Source: Hippophae tibetana (taxonomy: Eukaryota; Streptophyta; Magnoliopsida; Rosales; Elaeagnaceae). Taken from it: 64,000 bases of DNA. Position 1 is the first letter of the stretch, and every line of letters begins with the position of its first letter. Both the position numbers and the translations under genes were made by a program. Below the pieces are notes generated by a model. That model ran no database searches. It saw nothing but the letters and a program-made list of their open reading frames with translations, and was not told the origin of the DNA. Location of the stretch: positions 6,301,319-6,365,318 of the forward strand of contig CM072808.1 in the NCBI GenBank assembly GCA_037013495.1. Direction: 5' to 3'. Of this stretch, positions 54,101 to 64,000 are shown in pieces.

Positions 54101-55112
54101 AAAAATATTGAGTAGAAAAAAAGAACGGAGATTTTGTTCACATTTTCAAAAACAAAAAAACATTTGCTAAAAAAGAGTAACCACTTTCAATGGAGATAAC
54201 TTTTTACTCCGGTATCCATACGAATATTATAATTTATTAAATGGAAGCTCTTATCAAATTACACAATATGCATTGGTCTCGCAAGACAAAAATCGTTTTT
54301 GTACCCAAATAACATCGTTTACATCACTTATTTACTATTTAAAGTTTTTTATGCAACATTTTCATTTTACTTACTTCCGGTTTAATTCAATAGAGCTATA
54401 AAAGAGATATTGATGTCGACGTAGGATTGTTTATTTATATTTTTAATCAATCTCTCTTATTGAAACAAATAGAGATGAGAAAAGGAAAATGAATGTGGTT
54501 CACATTTTCAAAATAGAAAACACATTTGGTAAATATGGGTTACAAATTTCAACGGAGATAAATTTTGACTGAGGTATCGAAACGAATATTATAATATATC
54601 AAATTAAAGCTCGTATCAAATTAAACAATATGCATTTTCCTCAAAAGTAAAATCATTTTTGTACCGAAATAACATCGTTTACATCACTTATTTAATATTT
54701 AAAGTTTTTGACGCAACATTTTCATTTTACTTACTTCCGGTTAAATTCAATAGAGCTATAAAGGAGATATTGATGCCGACCTAGGTTTGTTTATTTATAT
54801 TTTTAATCAATCTCTCTTATTGAAACAAATAGAGAAGAGAAAAAGAAAATGAATGTGGTTCACATTTTCAAAATAGAAAACACATTTCATAAATATGAGT
54901 TACAACTTTCAACGAAGATAAATTTTGACTGAGGTATCGAAACGATTATTATAATATATCAAATTAAAGCTCGTATCAAATTAAACAATATGCATTTTCC
55001 TCGATTGGAAAATCATTTTTGTACCCAAATAACATCGTTTACATCACTTATTTATTGTTTAAAGTTTTTGACTCACCATTTTCATTTTACTTACTTCCGG
55101 TTTAATTCAATA
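51137..55112. repeat. 11-monomer higher-order repeat, copy 1 (3,976 bp)
   Basis: Unit starts are 51137 (A''), 51499 (B1), 51859 (B2), 52218 (A), 52581 (B1), 52941 (B2 head/B3 body), 53301 (A'), 53664 (A3 head/A tail), 54030 (A''), 54393 (B1) and 54753 (B2). Private variants repeat 3,976 bp downstream: cttattgatacaaatag (51562/55538), 'tgtttaaatttttgacg' with one T missing (52162/56138), 'ttcataaatatg' and 'cctcgattggaaaatc' (about 55000/58976). The first about 100 bp of the two copies differ (ggtttttttatt versus ggtttgtttatt), so the duplicated segment really begins near 51.2 kb. Confidence 0.9.
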
Positions 55113-58100
55113 GAGCTATAAAGTAGATATTGGTGCCGATCAAGGTTTGTTTATTTATATTTTAAATCAATCTCTCTTTTTGAAAAAATATTGAGTAGAA
55201 AAAAAGAACGGAGATTTTGTTCACATTTTCAAAACAAAAAAACATTTGCTAAAAAAGAGTAACCACTTTCAATGGAGATAACTTTTTACTCCGGTATCCA
55301 TACGAATATTATAATTTATTAAATGGAAGATCTTATCAAATTACACAATATGCATTGGTCTCGCAAGACAAAAATCGTTTTTGTACCCAAATAACATCGT
55401 TTACATCACTTATTTACTATTTAAAGTTTTTTATGCAACATTTTCATTTTACTTACTTCCGGTTTAATTCAATAGAGCTATAAAAGATATATTGATGTCG
55501 ACGTAGGATTGTTTATTTATATTTTTAATCAATCTCTCTTATTGATACAAATAGAGATGAGAAAAGGAAAATGAATGTGGTTCACATTTTCAAAATAGAA
55601 AACACATTTGGTAAATATGGGTTACAAATTTCAACGGAGATAAATTTTGACTGAGGTATCGAAACGAATATTATAATATATCAAATTAAAGCTCGTATCA
55701 AATTAAACAATATGCATTTTCCTCAAAAGTAAAATCATTTTTGTACCGAAATAACATCGTTTACATCACTTATTTAATATTTAAAGTTTTTGACGCAACA
55801 TTTTCATTTTACTTACTTCCGGTTAAATTCAATAGAGCTATAAAGGAGATATTGATGCCGACCTAGGTTTGTTTATTTATATTTTTAATCAATCTCTCTT
55901 ATTGAAACAAATAGAGAAGAGAAAAAGAAAATGAATGTGGTTCACATTTTCAAAATAGAAAACACATTTCGTAAATATGAGTTACAACTTTCAACGAAGA
56001 TAAATTTTGACTGAGGTATCGAAACGATTATTATAATATATCAAATTAAAGCTCGTATCAAATTAAACAATATGCATTTTCCTCGATAGGAAAATCATTT
56101 TTGTACCCAAATAACATCGTTTACATCACTTATTTATTGTTTAAATTTTTGACGCACCATTTTCATTTTACTTACTTCCGGTTTAATTCAATAGAGCTAT
56201 AAAGGAGATATTGGTGCCGATCAAGGTTTGTTTATTTATATTTTAAATCAATCTCTCTTTTTGAAAAAATATTGAGTAGAAAAAAAGAACGGAGATTTTG
56301 TTCACATTTTCAAAAACAAAAAAACATTTGGTAAAAAAGAGTAACCACTTTCAATGGAGATAACTTTTTACTCGGGTATCGAAACGACTATTATAGTTTA
56401 TTAAATGGAAGCTCTTATCAAATTACACAATATGCATTGGTCTCGCAAGACAAAAATCGTTTTTGTACCCAAATAACATCGTTTACATCACTTATTTACT
56501 ATTTAAAGTTTTTTATGCAACATTTTCATTTTACTTACTTCCGGTTTAATTCAATAGAGCTATAAAAGAGATATTGATGTCGACCTAGGATTGTTTATTT
56601 ATATTTTTAATCAATCTCTCTTATTGAAACAAATAGAGATGAGAAAAGGAAAATGAATGTGGTTCACATTTTCAAAATAGAAAACACATTTGGTAAATAT
56701 GGGTTACAACTTTCAACGGAGATAAATTTTGACTGAGGTATCGAAACGAATATTATAATATATCAAATTAAAGCTCGTATCAAATTAAACAATATGCATT
56801 TTCCTCAAAAGTAAAATCATTTTTGTACCGAAATAACATCGTTTACATCACTTATTTAATATTTAAAGTTTTTGACGCAACATTTTCATTTTACTTACTT
56901 CCGGTTAAATTCAATAGAGCTATAAAGGAGATATTGATGCCGACCTAGGTTTGTTTATTTATATTTTCAATCAATCTCTCTTATTGAAAAAAATAGGGAG
57001 GAGAAAAAGAAAATGAATGTTGTTCACATTTTCAAAATCAAAAACACATTTGGTAAATATGAGTAACAACTTTCAAGAGAGATAACTTTTGACTGGGGTA
57101 TCGAAAGGAATATTAAAATATATCAAATTAAAGCTCGTATCAAATTAAACAATATGCATTTTCCTCGAAAGGAAAATCATTTTTGTACCCAAATAACAAC
57201 GTTTACATCACTTATTTACTGTTTAAAGTTTTTGACGCACCAATTTCATTTTACTTACTTCCGGTTTAATTCAATAGTGGTATAAAGGAGATATTGGAGC
57301 CGATCAAGGTTTGTTTATTTATATTTTCAATTAATCTCTCGTATTGAAAAAATATTGAGTAGAAAAAAAGAACGGAGATTTTGTTCACATTTTCAAAAAC
57401 AAAAAAACATTTGGTAAAAAAGAGTAACCACTTTCAATGGAGATAACTTTTTACTCGGGTATCCAAACGAATATTATAATTTATTAAATGGAAGCTCGTA
57501 TCAAATTACACAATATGCATTGGTCTCGCAAGAAAAAAATCGTTTTTGTACCCAAATAACATCGTTTACATCACTTATTTAGTGTTTAAAGATTTTGACG
57601 CACCATTTTCATTTTACTTACTTCCGGTTTAATTCAAGAGAGCTATAAAGGAGATATTGGTGCCGACCTAGGGTTTTCTTTATTTATATTTTCAATCAAT
57701 CTATCTTATTGAAAAAATATTGAGTAGAAAAAAAGAACGGAGATGTTGTTCACATTTTCAAAAACAAAAAAAACATTTGGTAAATAAGTGTAAAAACTTT
57801 CAAAGGAGATAACTTTTTACACGGGTATCGAAACGAATATTATAATTTATTAAATGGAAGCTCATATCAAATTACACAATATGCATTGGTCTCGCAAGAC
57901 AAAAATCGTTTTTGTACCCAAATAACATCGTTTACATCACTTATTTAGTGTTTAAAGATTTTGACGCACCATTTTCATTTTACTTACTTCCGGTTTAATT
58001 CAATAGAGCTATAAAGGAGATATTGGTGCCGATCAAGGTTTTTTTATTTATATTTTCAATCAATCTCTCTTATTGAAAAAATATTGAGTAGAAAAAAAGA

Positions 58101-59088
58101 ACGGAGATTTTGTTCACATTTTCAAAAACAAAAAAACATTTGCTAAAAAAGAGTAACCACTTTCAATGGAGATAACTTTTTACTCCGGTATCCATACGAA
58201 TATTATAATTTATTAAATGGAAGCTCTTATCAAATTACACAATATGCATTGGTCTCGCAAGACAAAAATCGTTTTTGTACCCAAATAACATCGTTTACAT
58301 CACTTATTTACTATTTAAAGTTTTTTATGCAACATTTTCATTTTACTTACTTCCGGTTTAATTCAATAGAGCTATAAAAGAGATATTGATGTCGACGTAG
58401 GATTGTTTATTTATATTTTTAATCAATCTCTCTTATTGAAACAAATAGAGATGAGAAAAGGAAAATGAATGTGGTTCACATTTTCAAAATAGAAAACACA
58501 TTTGGTAAATATGGGTTACAAATTTCAACGGAGATAAATTTTGACTGAGGTATCGAAACGAATATTATAATATATCAAATTAAAGCTCGTATCAAATTAA
58601 ACAATATGCATTTTCCTCAAAAGTAAAATCATTTTTGTACCGAAATAACATCGTTTACATCACTTATTTAATATTTAAAGTTTTTGACGCAACATTTTCA
58701 TTTTACTTACTTCCGGTTAAATTCAATAGAGCTATAAAGGAGATATTGATGCCGACCTAGGTTTGTTTATTTATAGTTTTAATCAATCTCTCTTATTGAA
58801 ACAAATAGAGAAGAGAAAAAGAAAATGAATGTGGTTCACATTTTCAAAATAGAAAACACATTTCATAAATATGAGTTACAACTTTCAACGAAGATAAATT
58901 TTGACTGAGGTATCGAAACGATTATTATAATATATCAAATTAAAGCTCGTATCAAATTAAACAATATGCATTTTCCTCGATTGGAAAATCATTTTTGTAC
59001 CCAAATAACATCGTTTACATCACTTATTTATTGTTTAAAGTTTTTGACTCACCATTTTCATTTTACTTACTTCCGGTTTAATTCAATA
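55113..59088. repeat. 11-monomer higher-order repeat, copy 2 (3,976 bp)
   Basis: Unit starts are 55113, 55475, 55835, 56194, 56557, 56917, 57277, 57640, 58006, 58369 and 58729, each 3,976 bp from its partner in copy 1 (the 1-bp oscillations come from my junction reading). The first unit is a chimera with an ordinary A head (ttttaaatc, ctttttg) and an A'' body (aaacatttgctaaa, actccggtatccatacg), which marks the crossover that created the duplication. One private change is 'tttatagttttaatc' near 58771, where the other copy has tatattttt. Confidence 0.9.
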
Positions 59089-62000
59089 GAGCTATAAAGT
59101 AGATATTGGTGCCGATCAAGGTTTGTTTATTTATATTTTAAATCAATCTCTCTTTTTGAAAAAATATTGAGTAGAAAAAAAGAACGGAGATTTTGTTCAC
59201 ATTTTCAAAAACAAAAAAACATTTGGTAAAAAAGAGTAACCACTTTCAATGGAGATAACTTTTTACTCGGGTATCGAAACGACTATTATAGTTTATTAAA
59301 TGGAAGCTCTTATCAAATTACACAATATGCATTGGTCTCGCAAGACAAAAATCGTTTTTGTACCCAAATAACATCGTTTACATCACTTATTTACTATTTA
59401 AAGTTTTTTATGCAACATTTTCATTTTACTTACTTCCGGTTTAATTCAATAGAGCTATAAAAGAGATATTGATGTCGACCTAGGATTGTTTATTTATATT
59501 TTTAATCAATCTCTCTTATTGAAACAAATAGAGATGAGAAAAGGAAAATGAATGTGGTTCACATTTTCAAAATAGAAAACACATTTGGTAAATATGGGTT
59601 ACAAATTTCAACGGAGATAAATTTTGACTGAGGTATCGAAACGAATATTATAATATATCAAATTAAAGCTCGTATCAAATTAAACAATATGCATTTTCCT
59701 CAAAAGTAAAATCATTTTTGTACCGAAATAACATCGTTTACATCACTTATTTAATATTTAAAGTTTTTGACGCAACATTTTCATTTTACTTACTTCCGGT
59801 TAAATTCAATAGAGCTATAAAGGAGATATTGATGCCGACCTAGGTTTGTTTATTTATATTTTTAATCAATCTCTCTTATTGAAACAAATAGAGAAGAGAA
59901 AAAGAAAATGAATGTGGTTCACATTTTCAAAATAGAAAACACATTTCCTAAATATGAGTTACAACTTTCAACGAAGATAAATTTTGACTGAGGTATCGAA
60001 ACGATTATTATAATATATCAAATTAAAGCTCGTATCAAATTAAACAATATGCATTTTCCTCGATAGGAAAATCATTTTTGTACCCAAATAACATCGTTTA
60101 CATCACTTATTTACTGTTTAAAGTTTTTGACGCACCATTTTCATTTTACTTACTTCTGGTTTAATTCAATAGAGCTATAAAGGAGATATTGGTGCCGATC
60201 AAGGTTTGTTTATTTATATTTTAAATCAATCTCTCTTTTTGAAAAAATATTGAGTAGAAAAAAAGAACGGAGATTTTGTTCACATTTTCAAAAACAAAAA
60301 AACATTTGGTAAAAAAGAGTAACCACTTTCAATGGAGATAACTTTTTACTCGGGTATCCAAACGAATATTATAATTTATTAAATGGAAGCTCGTATCAAA
60401 TTACACAATATGCATTGGTCTCGCAAGAAAAAAATCGTTTTTGTACCCAAATAACATCCTTTACATCACTTATTTAGTGTTTAAAGATTTTGACGCACCA
60501 TTTTCATTTTACTTACTTCCGGTTTAATTCAAGAGAGCTATAAAGGAGATATTGGTGCCGACCTAGGGTTTTCTTTATTTATATTTTCAATCAATCTTTC
60601 TTATTGAAAAAATATTGAGTAGAAAAAAAGAACGGAGATGTTGTTCACATTTTCAAAAACAAAAAAAACATTTGGTAAATAAGTGTAAAAACTTTCAAAG
60701 GAGATAACTTTTTACACGGGTATCGAAACGAATATTATAATTTATTAAATGGAAGCTCATATCAAATTACACAATATGCATTGCTCACACAAGAAAAAAA
60801 TCGTTTTTGTATCCAAATAACATTGTTTACATTATTTATTTAGTGTTTAAAGTTTTTGACCCAGCATTTTCATTTTACTTACTTCAGGTTTAATTCAATA
60901 GAGCTATAAAGGAGATATTGGTGCCGACCTAGGTTTGTTTATTTATATTTTCAATCAATCTCTCTTATTGAAAAAAATAGGGAGGAGAAAAAGAAAATGA
61001 ATGTTGTTCACATTTTCAAAATCAAAAACACATTTGGTAAATATGAGTAACAACTTTCAATAGAGATAACTTTTGACTGGGGTATCGAAAGGAATATTAA
61101 AATATATCAAATTAAAGCTCGTATCAAAGTAAACAATATGCATTTTCCTCGAAAGGAAAATCATTTTTGTACCCAAATAACAACGTTTACATCACTTATT
61201 TACTGTTTAAAGTTTTTGACGCACCATTTTCATTTTACTTACTTCCGGTTTAATTCAATAGTGGTATAAAGGAGATATTGGGGCCGATCAAGGTTTGTTT
61301 ATTTATATTTTCAATTAATCTCTCTTATTGAAAAAATATTGAGTAGAAAAAAAGAACGGAGATTTTGTTCACATTTTCAAAAACAAAAAAACATTTGGTA
61401 AAAAAGAGTAACCACTTTCAATGGAGATAACTTTTTACTCAGGTATCCAAACGAATATTATAATTTATTAAATGGAAGCTCGTATCCAATTACACAATAT
61501 GCATTGGTCTCGCAAGAAAACAATCGTTTTTGTACGCAAATAACATCGTTTACATCACTTATTTAGTGTTTAAAGATTTTGACGCACCATTTTCATTTTA
61601 CTTACTTCCGGTTTAATTCAATAGAGCTATAAAGGAGATATTGGTGCCGATCAAGGTTTTTTTATTTATATTTTCAATCAATCTCTCTTATTGAAAAAAT
61701 ATTGAGTAGAAAAAAAGAACGGAGATTTTGTTCACATTTTCAAAAACAAAAAAACATTTGCTAAAAAAGAGTAACCACTTTCAATGGAGATAACTTTTTA
61801 CTCCGGTATCCATACGAATATTATAATTTATTAAATGGAAGCTCTTATCAAATTACACAATATGCATTGGTCTCGCAAGACAAAAATCGTTTTTGTACCC
61901 AAATAACATCGTTTACATCACTTATTTACTATTTAAAGTTTTTTATGCAACATTTTCATTTTACTTACTTCCGGTTTAATTCAATAGAGCTATAAAAGAG

Positions 62001-64000
62001 ATATTGATGTCGACGTAGGATTGTTTATTTATATTTTTAATCAATCTCTCTTATTGAAACAAATAGAGATGAGAAAAAGAAAATGAATGTGGTTCACATT
62101 TTCAAAATAGAAAACACATTTGGTAAATATGGGTTACAAATTTCAACGGAGATAACTTTTGACTGGGGTATCGAAAGGAATATTAAAATATATCAAATTA
62201 AAGCTCGTATCAAATTAAACAATATGCATTTTCCTCAAAAGTAAAATCATTTTTGTACCGAAATAACATCGTTTACATCACTTATTTAATATTTAAAGTT
62301 TTTGACGCAACATTTTCATTTTACTTACTTCCGGTTAAATTCAATAGAGCTATAAAGGAGATATTGATGCCGACCTAGGTTTGTTTATTTATATTTTTAA
62401 TCAATCTCTCTTATTTAAACAAATAGAGAAGAGAAAAAGAAAATGAATGTGGTTCACATTTTCAAAATAGAAAACACATTTCGTAAATATGAGTTACAAC
62501 TTTCAACGAAGATAAATTTTGACTGAGGTATCGAAACGATTATTATAATATATCAAATTAAAGCTCGTATCAAATTAAACAATATGCATTTTCCTCGATA
62601 GGAAAATCATTTTTGTACCCAAATAACATCGTTTACATCACTTATTTATTGTTTAAAGTTTTTGACACACCATTTTCATTTTACTTACTTCCGGTTTAAT
62701 TCAATAGAGCTATAAAGGAGATATTGGTGCCGATCAAGGTTCGTTTATTTATATTTTAAATCAATCTCTCTTTTTGAAAAAATATTGAGTAGAAAAAAAG
62801 AACGGAGATTTTGTTCACATTTTCAAAAACAAAAAAACATTTGGTAAAAAAGAGTAACCACTTTCAATGGAGATAACTTTTTACTCGGGTATCGAAACGA
62901 CTATTATAGTTTATTAAATGGAAGCTCTTATCAAATTACACAATATGCATTGGTCTCGCAAGACAAAAATCGTTTTTGTACCCAAATAACATCGTTTACA
63001 TCACTTATTTACTATTTAAAATTTTTTATGCAACATTTTCATTTTACTTACTTCCGGTTTAATTCAATAGAGCTATAAAAGAGATATTGATGTCGACCTA
63101 GGATTGTTTATTTATATTTTTAATCAATCTCTCTTATTGAAACAAATAGAGATGAGAAAAGGAAAATGAATGTGGTTCACATTTTCAAAATAGAAAACAC
63201 ATTTGGTAAATATGGGTTACAAATTTCAACGGAGATAAATTTTGACTGAGGTATCGAAACGATTATTATAATATATCAAATTAAAGCTCGTATCAAATTA
63301 AACAATATGCATTTTCCTCGATAGGAAAATCATTTTTGTACCCAAATAACATCGTTTACATCACTTATTTATTGTTTAAAGTTTTTGACGTAACATTTTC
63401 ATTTTACTTACTTCCGGTTTAATTCAATAGAGCTATAAAGGAGATATTGGTGCCGATCAAGGTTTGTTTATTTATATTTTAAATCAATCTCTCTTTTTGA
63501 AAAAATATTGAGTAGAAAAAAAGAACGGAGATTTTGTTCACATTTTCAAAAACAAAAAAACATTTGGTAAAAAAGAATAACCACTTTCAATGGAGATAAC
63601 TTTTTACTCGGGTATCGAAACGACTATTATAGTTTATTAAATGGAAGCTCTTATCAAATTACACAATATGCATTGGTCTCGCAAGACAAAAATCGTTTTT
63701 GTACCCAAATAACATCGTTTACATCACTTATTTACTATTTAAAGTTTTTTATGCAACATTTTCATTTTACTTACTTCCGGTTTAATTCAATAGAGCTATA
63801 AAAGAGATATTGATGTCGACCTAGGATTGTTTATTTATATTTTTAATCAATCTCTCTTATTGAAACAAATAGAGATGAGAAAAGGAAAATGAATGTGGTT
63901 CACATTTTCAAAATAGAAAACACATTTGGTAAATATGGGTTACAAATTTCAACGGAGATAAATTTTGATTGAGGTATCGAAACGAATATTATAATATATC
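59089..64000. repeat. Mosaic satellite block to the end of the window
   Basis: Unit starts and types are 59089 (A), 59452 (B1), 59812 (B2), 60172 (A), 60535 (A3), 60901 (B3), 61261 (A'), 61624 (A''), 61987 (B1 with a B3 patch), 62347 (B2), 62707 (A), 63070 (B1 head/B2 tail), 63430 (A) and 63793 (B1, cut by the window end). The A3-B3-A'-A'' order is the same as at 46066 and 50048. The trimer phase is broken at 63070, where one monomer is missing. Confidence 0.85.
62150..62190. repeat. B3-like patch inside a B1 monomer (conversion tract)
   Basis: In the monomer 61987-62346 the flanks are B1 (gatgtcgac, gggttacaaatttc on the left, cctcaaaagtaaaatc on the right). Between them four consecutive diagnostic bases (62156, 62166, 62177 and 62186) match B3: 'gataacttttgactggggt' and 'cgaaaggaatattaaaat'. 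The minimum tract is 31 bp. A further B3-like base lies at about 62077 (gaaaaagaaaatg rather than gaaaaggaaaatg). Confidence 0.75.

Larger units (their letters stand above)
1..64000. repeat. Continuous ~361-bp satellite DNA array (about 177 monomers)
   Basis: The whole window is one satellite family in a single orientation. I tracked the conserved junction 'gagctataaaggagatatt', which recurs every 360-366 bp from 204 to 63793 with no gap, inversion or foreign insert. Every monomer has the same order of boxes: gagctataaagg, gatattggtgcc, tttatttatatttt, aatctctctt, a purine/A-rich segment, catttggtaaa, ggtatcgaaacg, caatatgcat, aaataacatcg, cattttcattttac. One hand-counted monomer (40681-41040) is 27% G+C. 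Large single-family arrays with higher-order structure are typical of eukaryotic centromeric and pericentromeric heterochromatin. About 361 bp would fit two nucleosomes of roughly 180 bp. Centromere function is inferred and not shown by the sequence. No retrotransposon, gene, tRNA, rRNA or telomere repeat was seen anywhere. Confidence 0.97.

Noticed and set aside
1..64000. CRISPR array or other prokaryotic repeat system
   Set aside because: There are no short identical repeats with unique spacers. The entire 361-bp unit repeats with graded divergence, and no cas-like gene is present.
1..64000. The 359-bp (1.688 family) satellite of Drosophila, because of similar unit length
   Set aside because: The length is similar, but I do not recognise its sequence in any monomer. 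Length alone is weak evidence.
1..64000. rRNA spacer, tRNA cluster, telomeric repeat or retrotransposon-derived satellite
   Set aside because: No tRNA-like, rRNA-like or telomere-like motif, no primer-binding site or polypurine tract with an LTR end, and no reverse-transcriptase-like frame was seen on either strand. The purine-rich segment of B monomers (for example 1343-1375) is not flanked by LTR features.

Overview
The window is 64 kb of uninterrupted tandem satellite DNA. I find no protein-coding gene, no RNA gene and no transposon. One AT-rich monomer of about 361 bp (usual range 360-366, shortest 344) is repeated head to tail, all in one orientation, about 177 times from the first base to the last. 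A hand count of one monomer (40681-41040) gives 27% G+C. A continuous array of this size points to a eukaryotic centromere or pericentromere, or another large heterochromatic block. The species cannot be named from the sequence alone. The alternating dimer of 725-726 bp is close in length to the 728-bp centromeric repeat Cent728 of monkeyflower (Mimulus/Erythranthe), but this is a length match only and I could not compare sequences.

Monomers fall into two main families. A carries gaaaaaatattgagtag, an open 'actcgggtatcgaaacg' box and 'cattggtctcgcaag'. B carries a purine-rich gaaaaaaatagagaagag or gaaacaaatagag segment, 'gactgaggtatcgaaacg' or 'gactggggtatcgaaacg', and an inverted repeat around 'cctcga'. 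Subtypes used here are B1 (gatgtcgac, cctcaaaagtaaaatc), B2 (gatgccgac, cctcgataggaaaatc), B3 (atagggaggag), A' (ttcaattaatctctc, tatccaaacg), A'' (actccggtatccatacg) and A3 (gacctagggttttc).

Layout. (1) 1-15.9 kb is a higher-order repeat (HOR) of 17 monomers, 6,140 bp. It has two full, nearly identical copies (1-6140 and 6141-12280) and a rearranged third copy that breaks off near 15.89 kb. (2) 15.9-20.07 kb is a transition zone of more divergent and chimeric monomers, including a tandem 1,085-bp trimer. (3) 20.07-39.56 kb is a trimer HOR (A-B1-B2, 1,082-1,083 bp) with local dimer and tetramer forms that look like products of unequal crossing over. (4) 39.56-45.6 kb is a 10-monomer duplication, period 3,611 bp. 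(5) 45.7-64 kb is a complex mosaic containing two copies of an 11-monomer HOR with period 3,976 bp (about 51.2-59.2 kb).

What can be learned here is the history and possible structural role of the satellite: nested HOR levels, chimeric monomers that mark crossover points, a short patch that looks like gene conversion, a deletion between 7-bp direct repeats, and two inverted-repeat motifs whose integrity differs between HOR regimes. All identities were judged by eye and need alignment.
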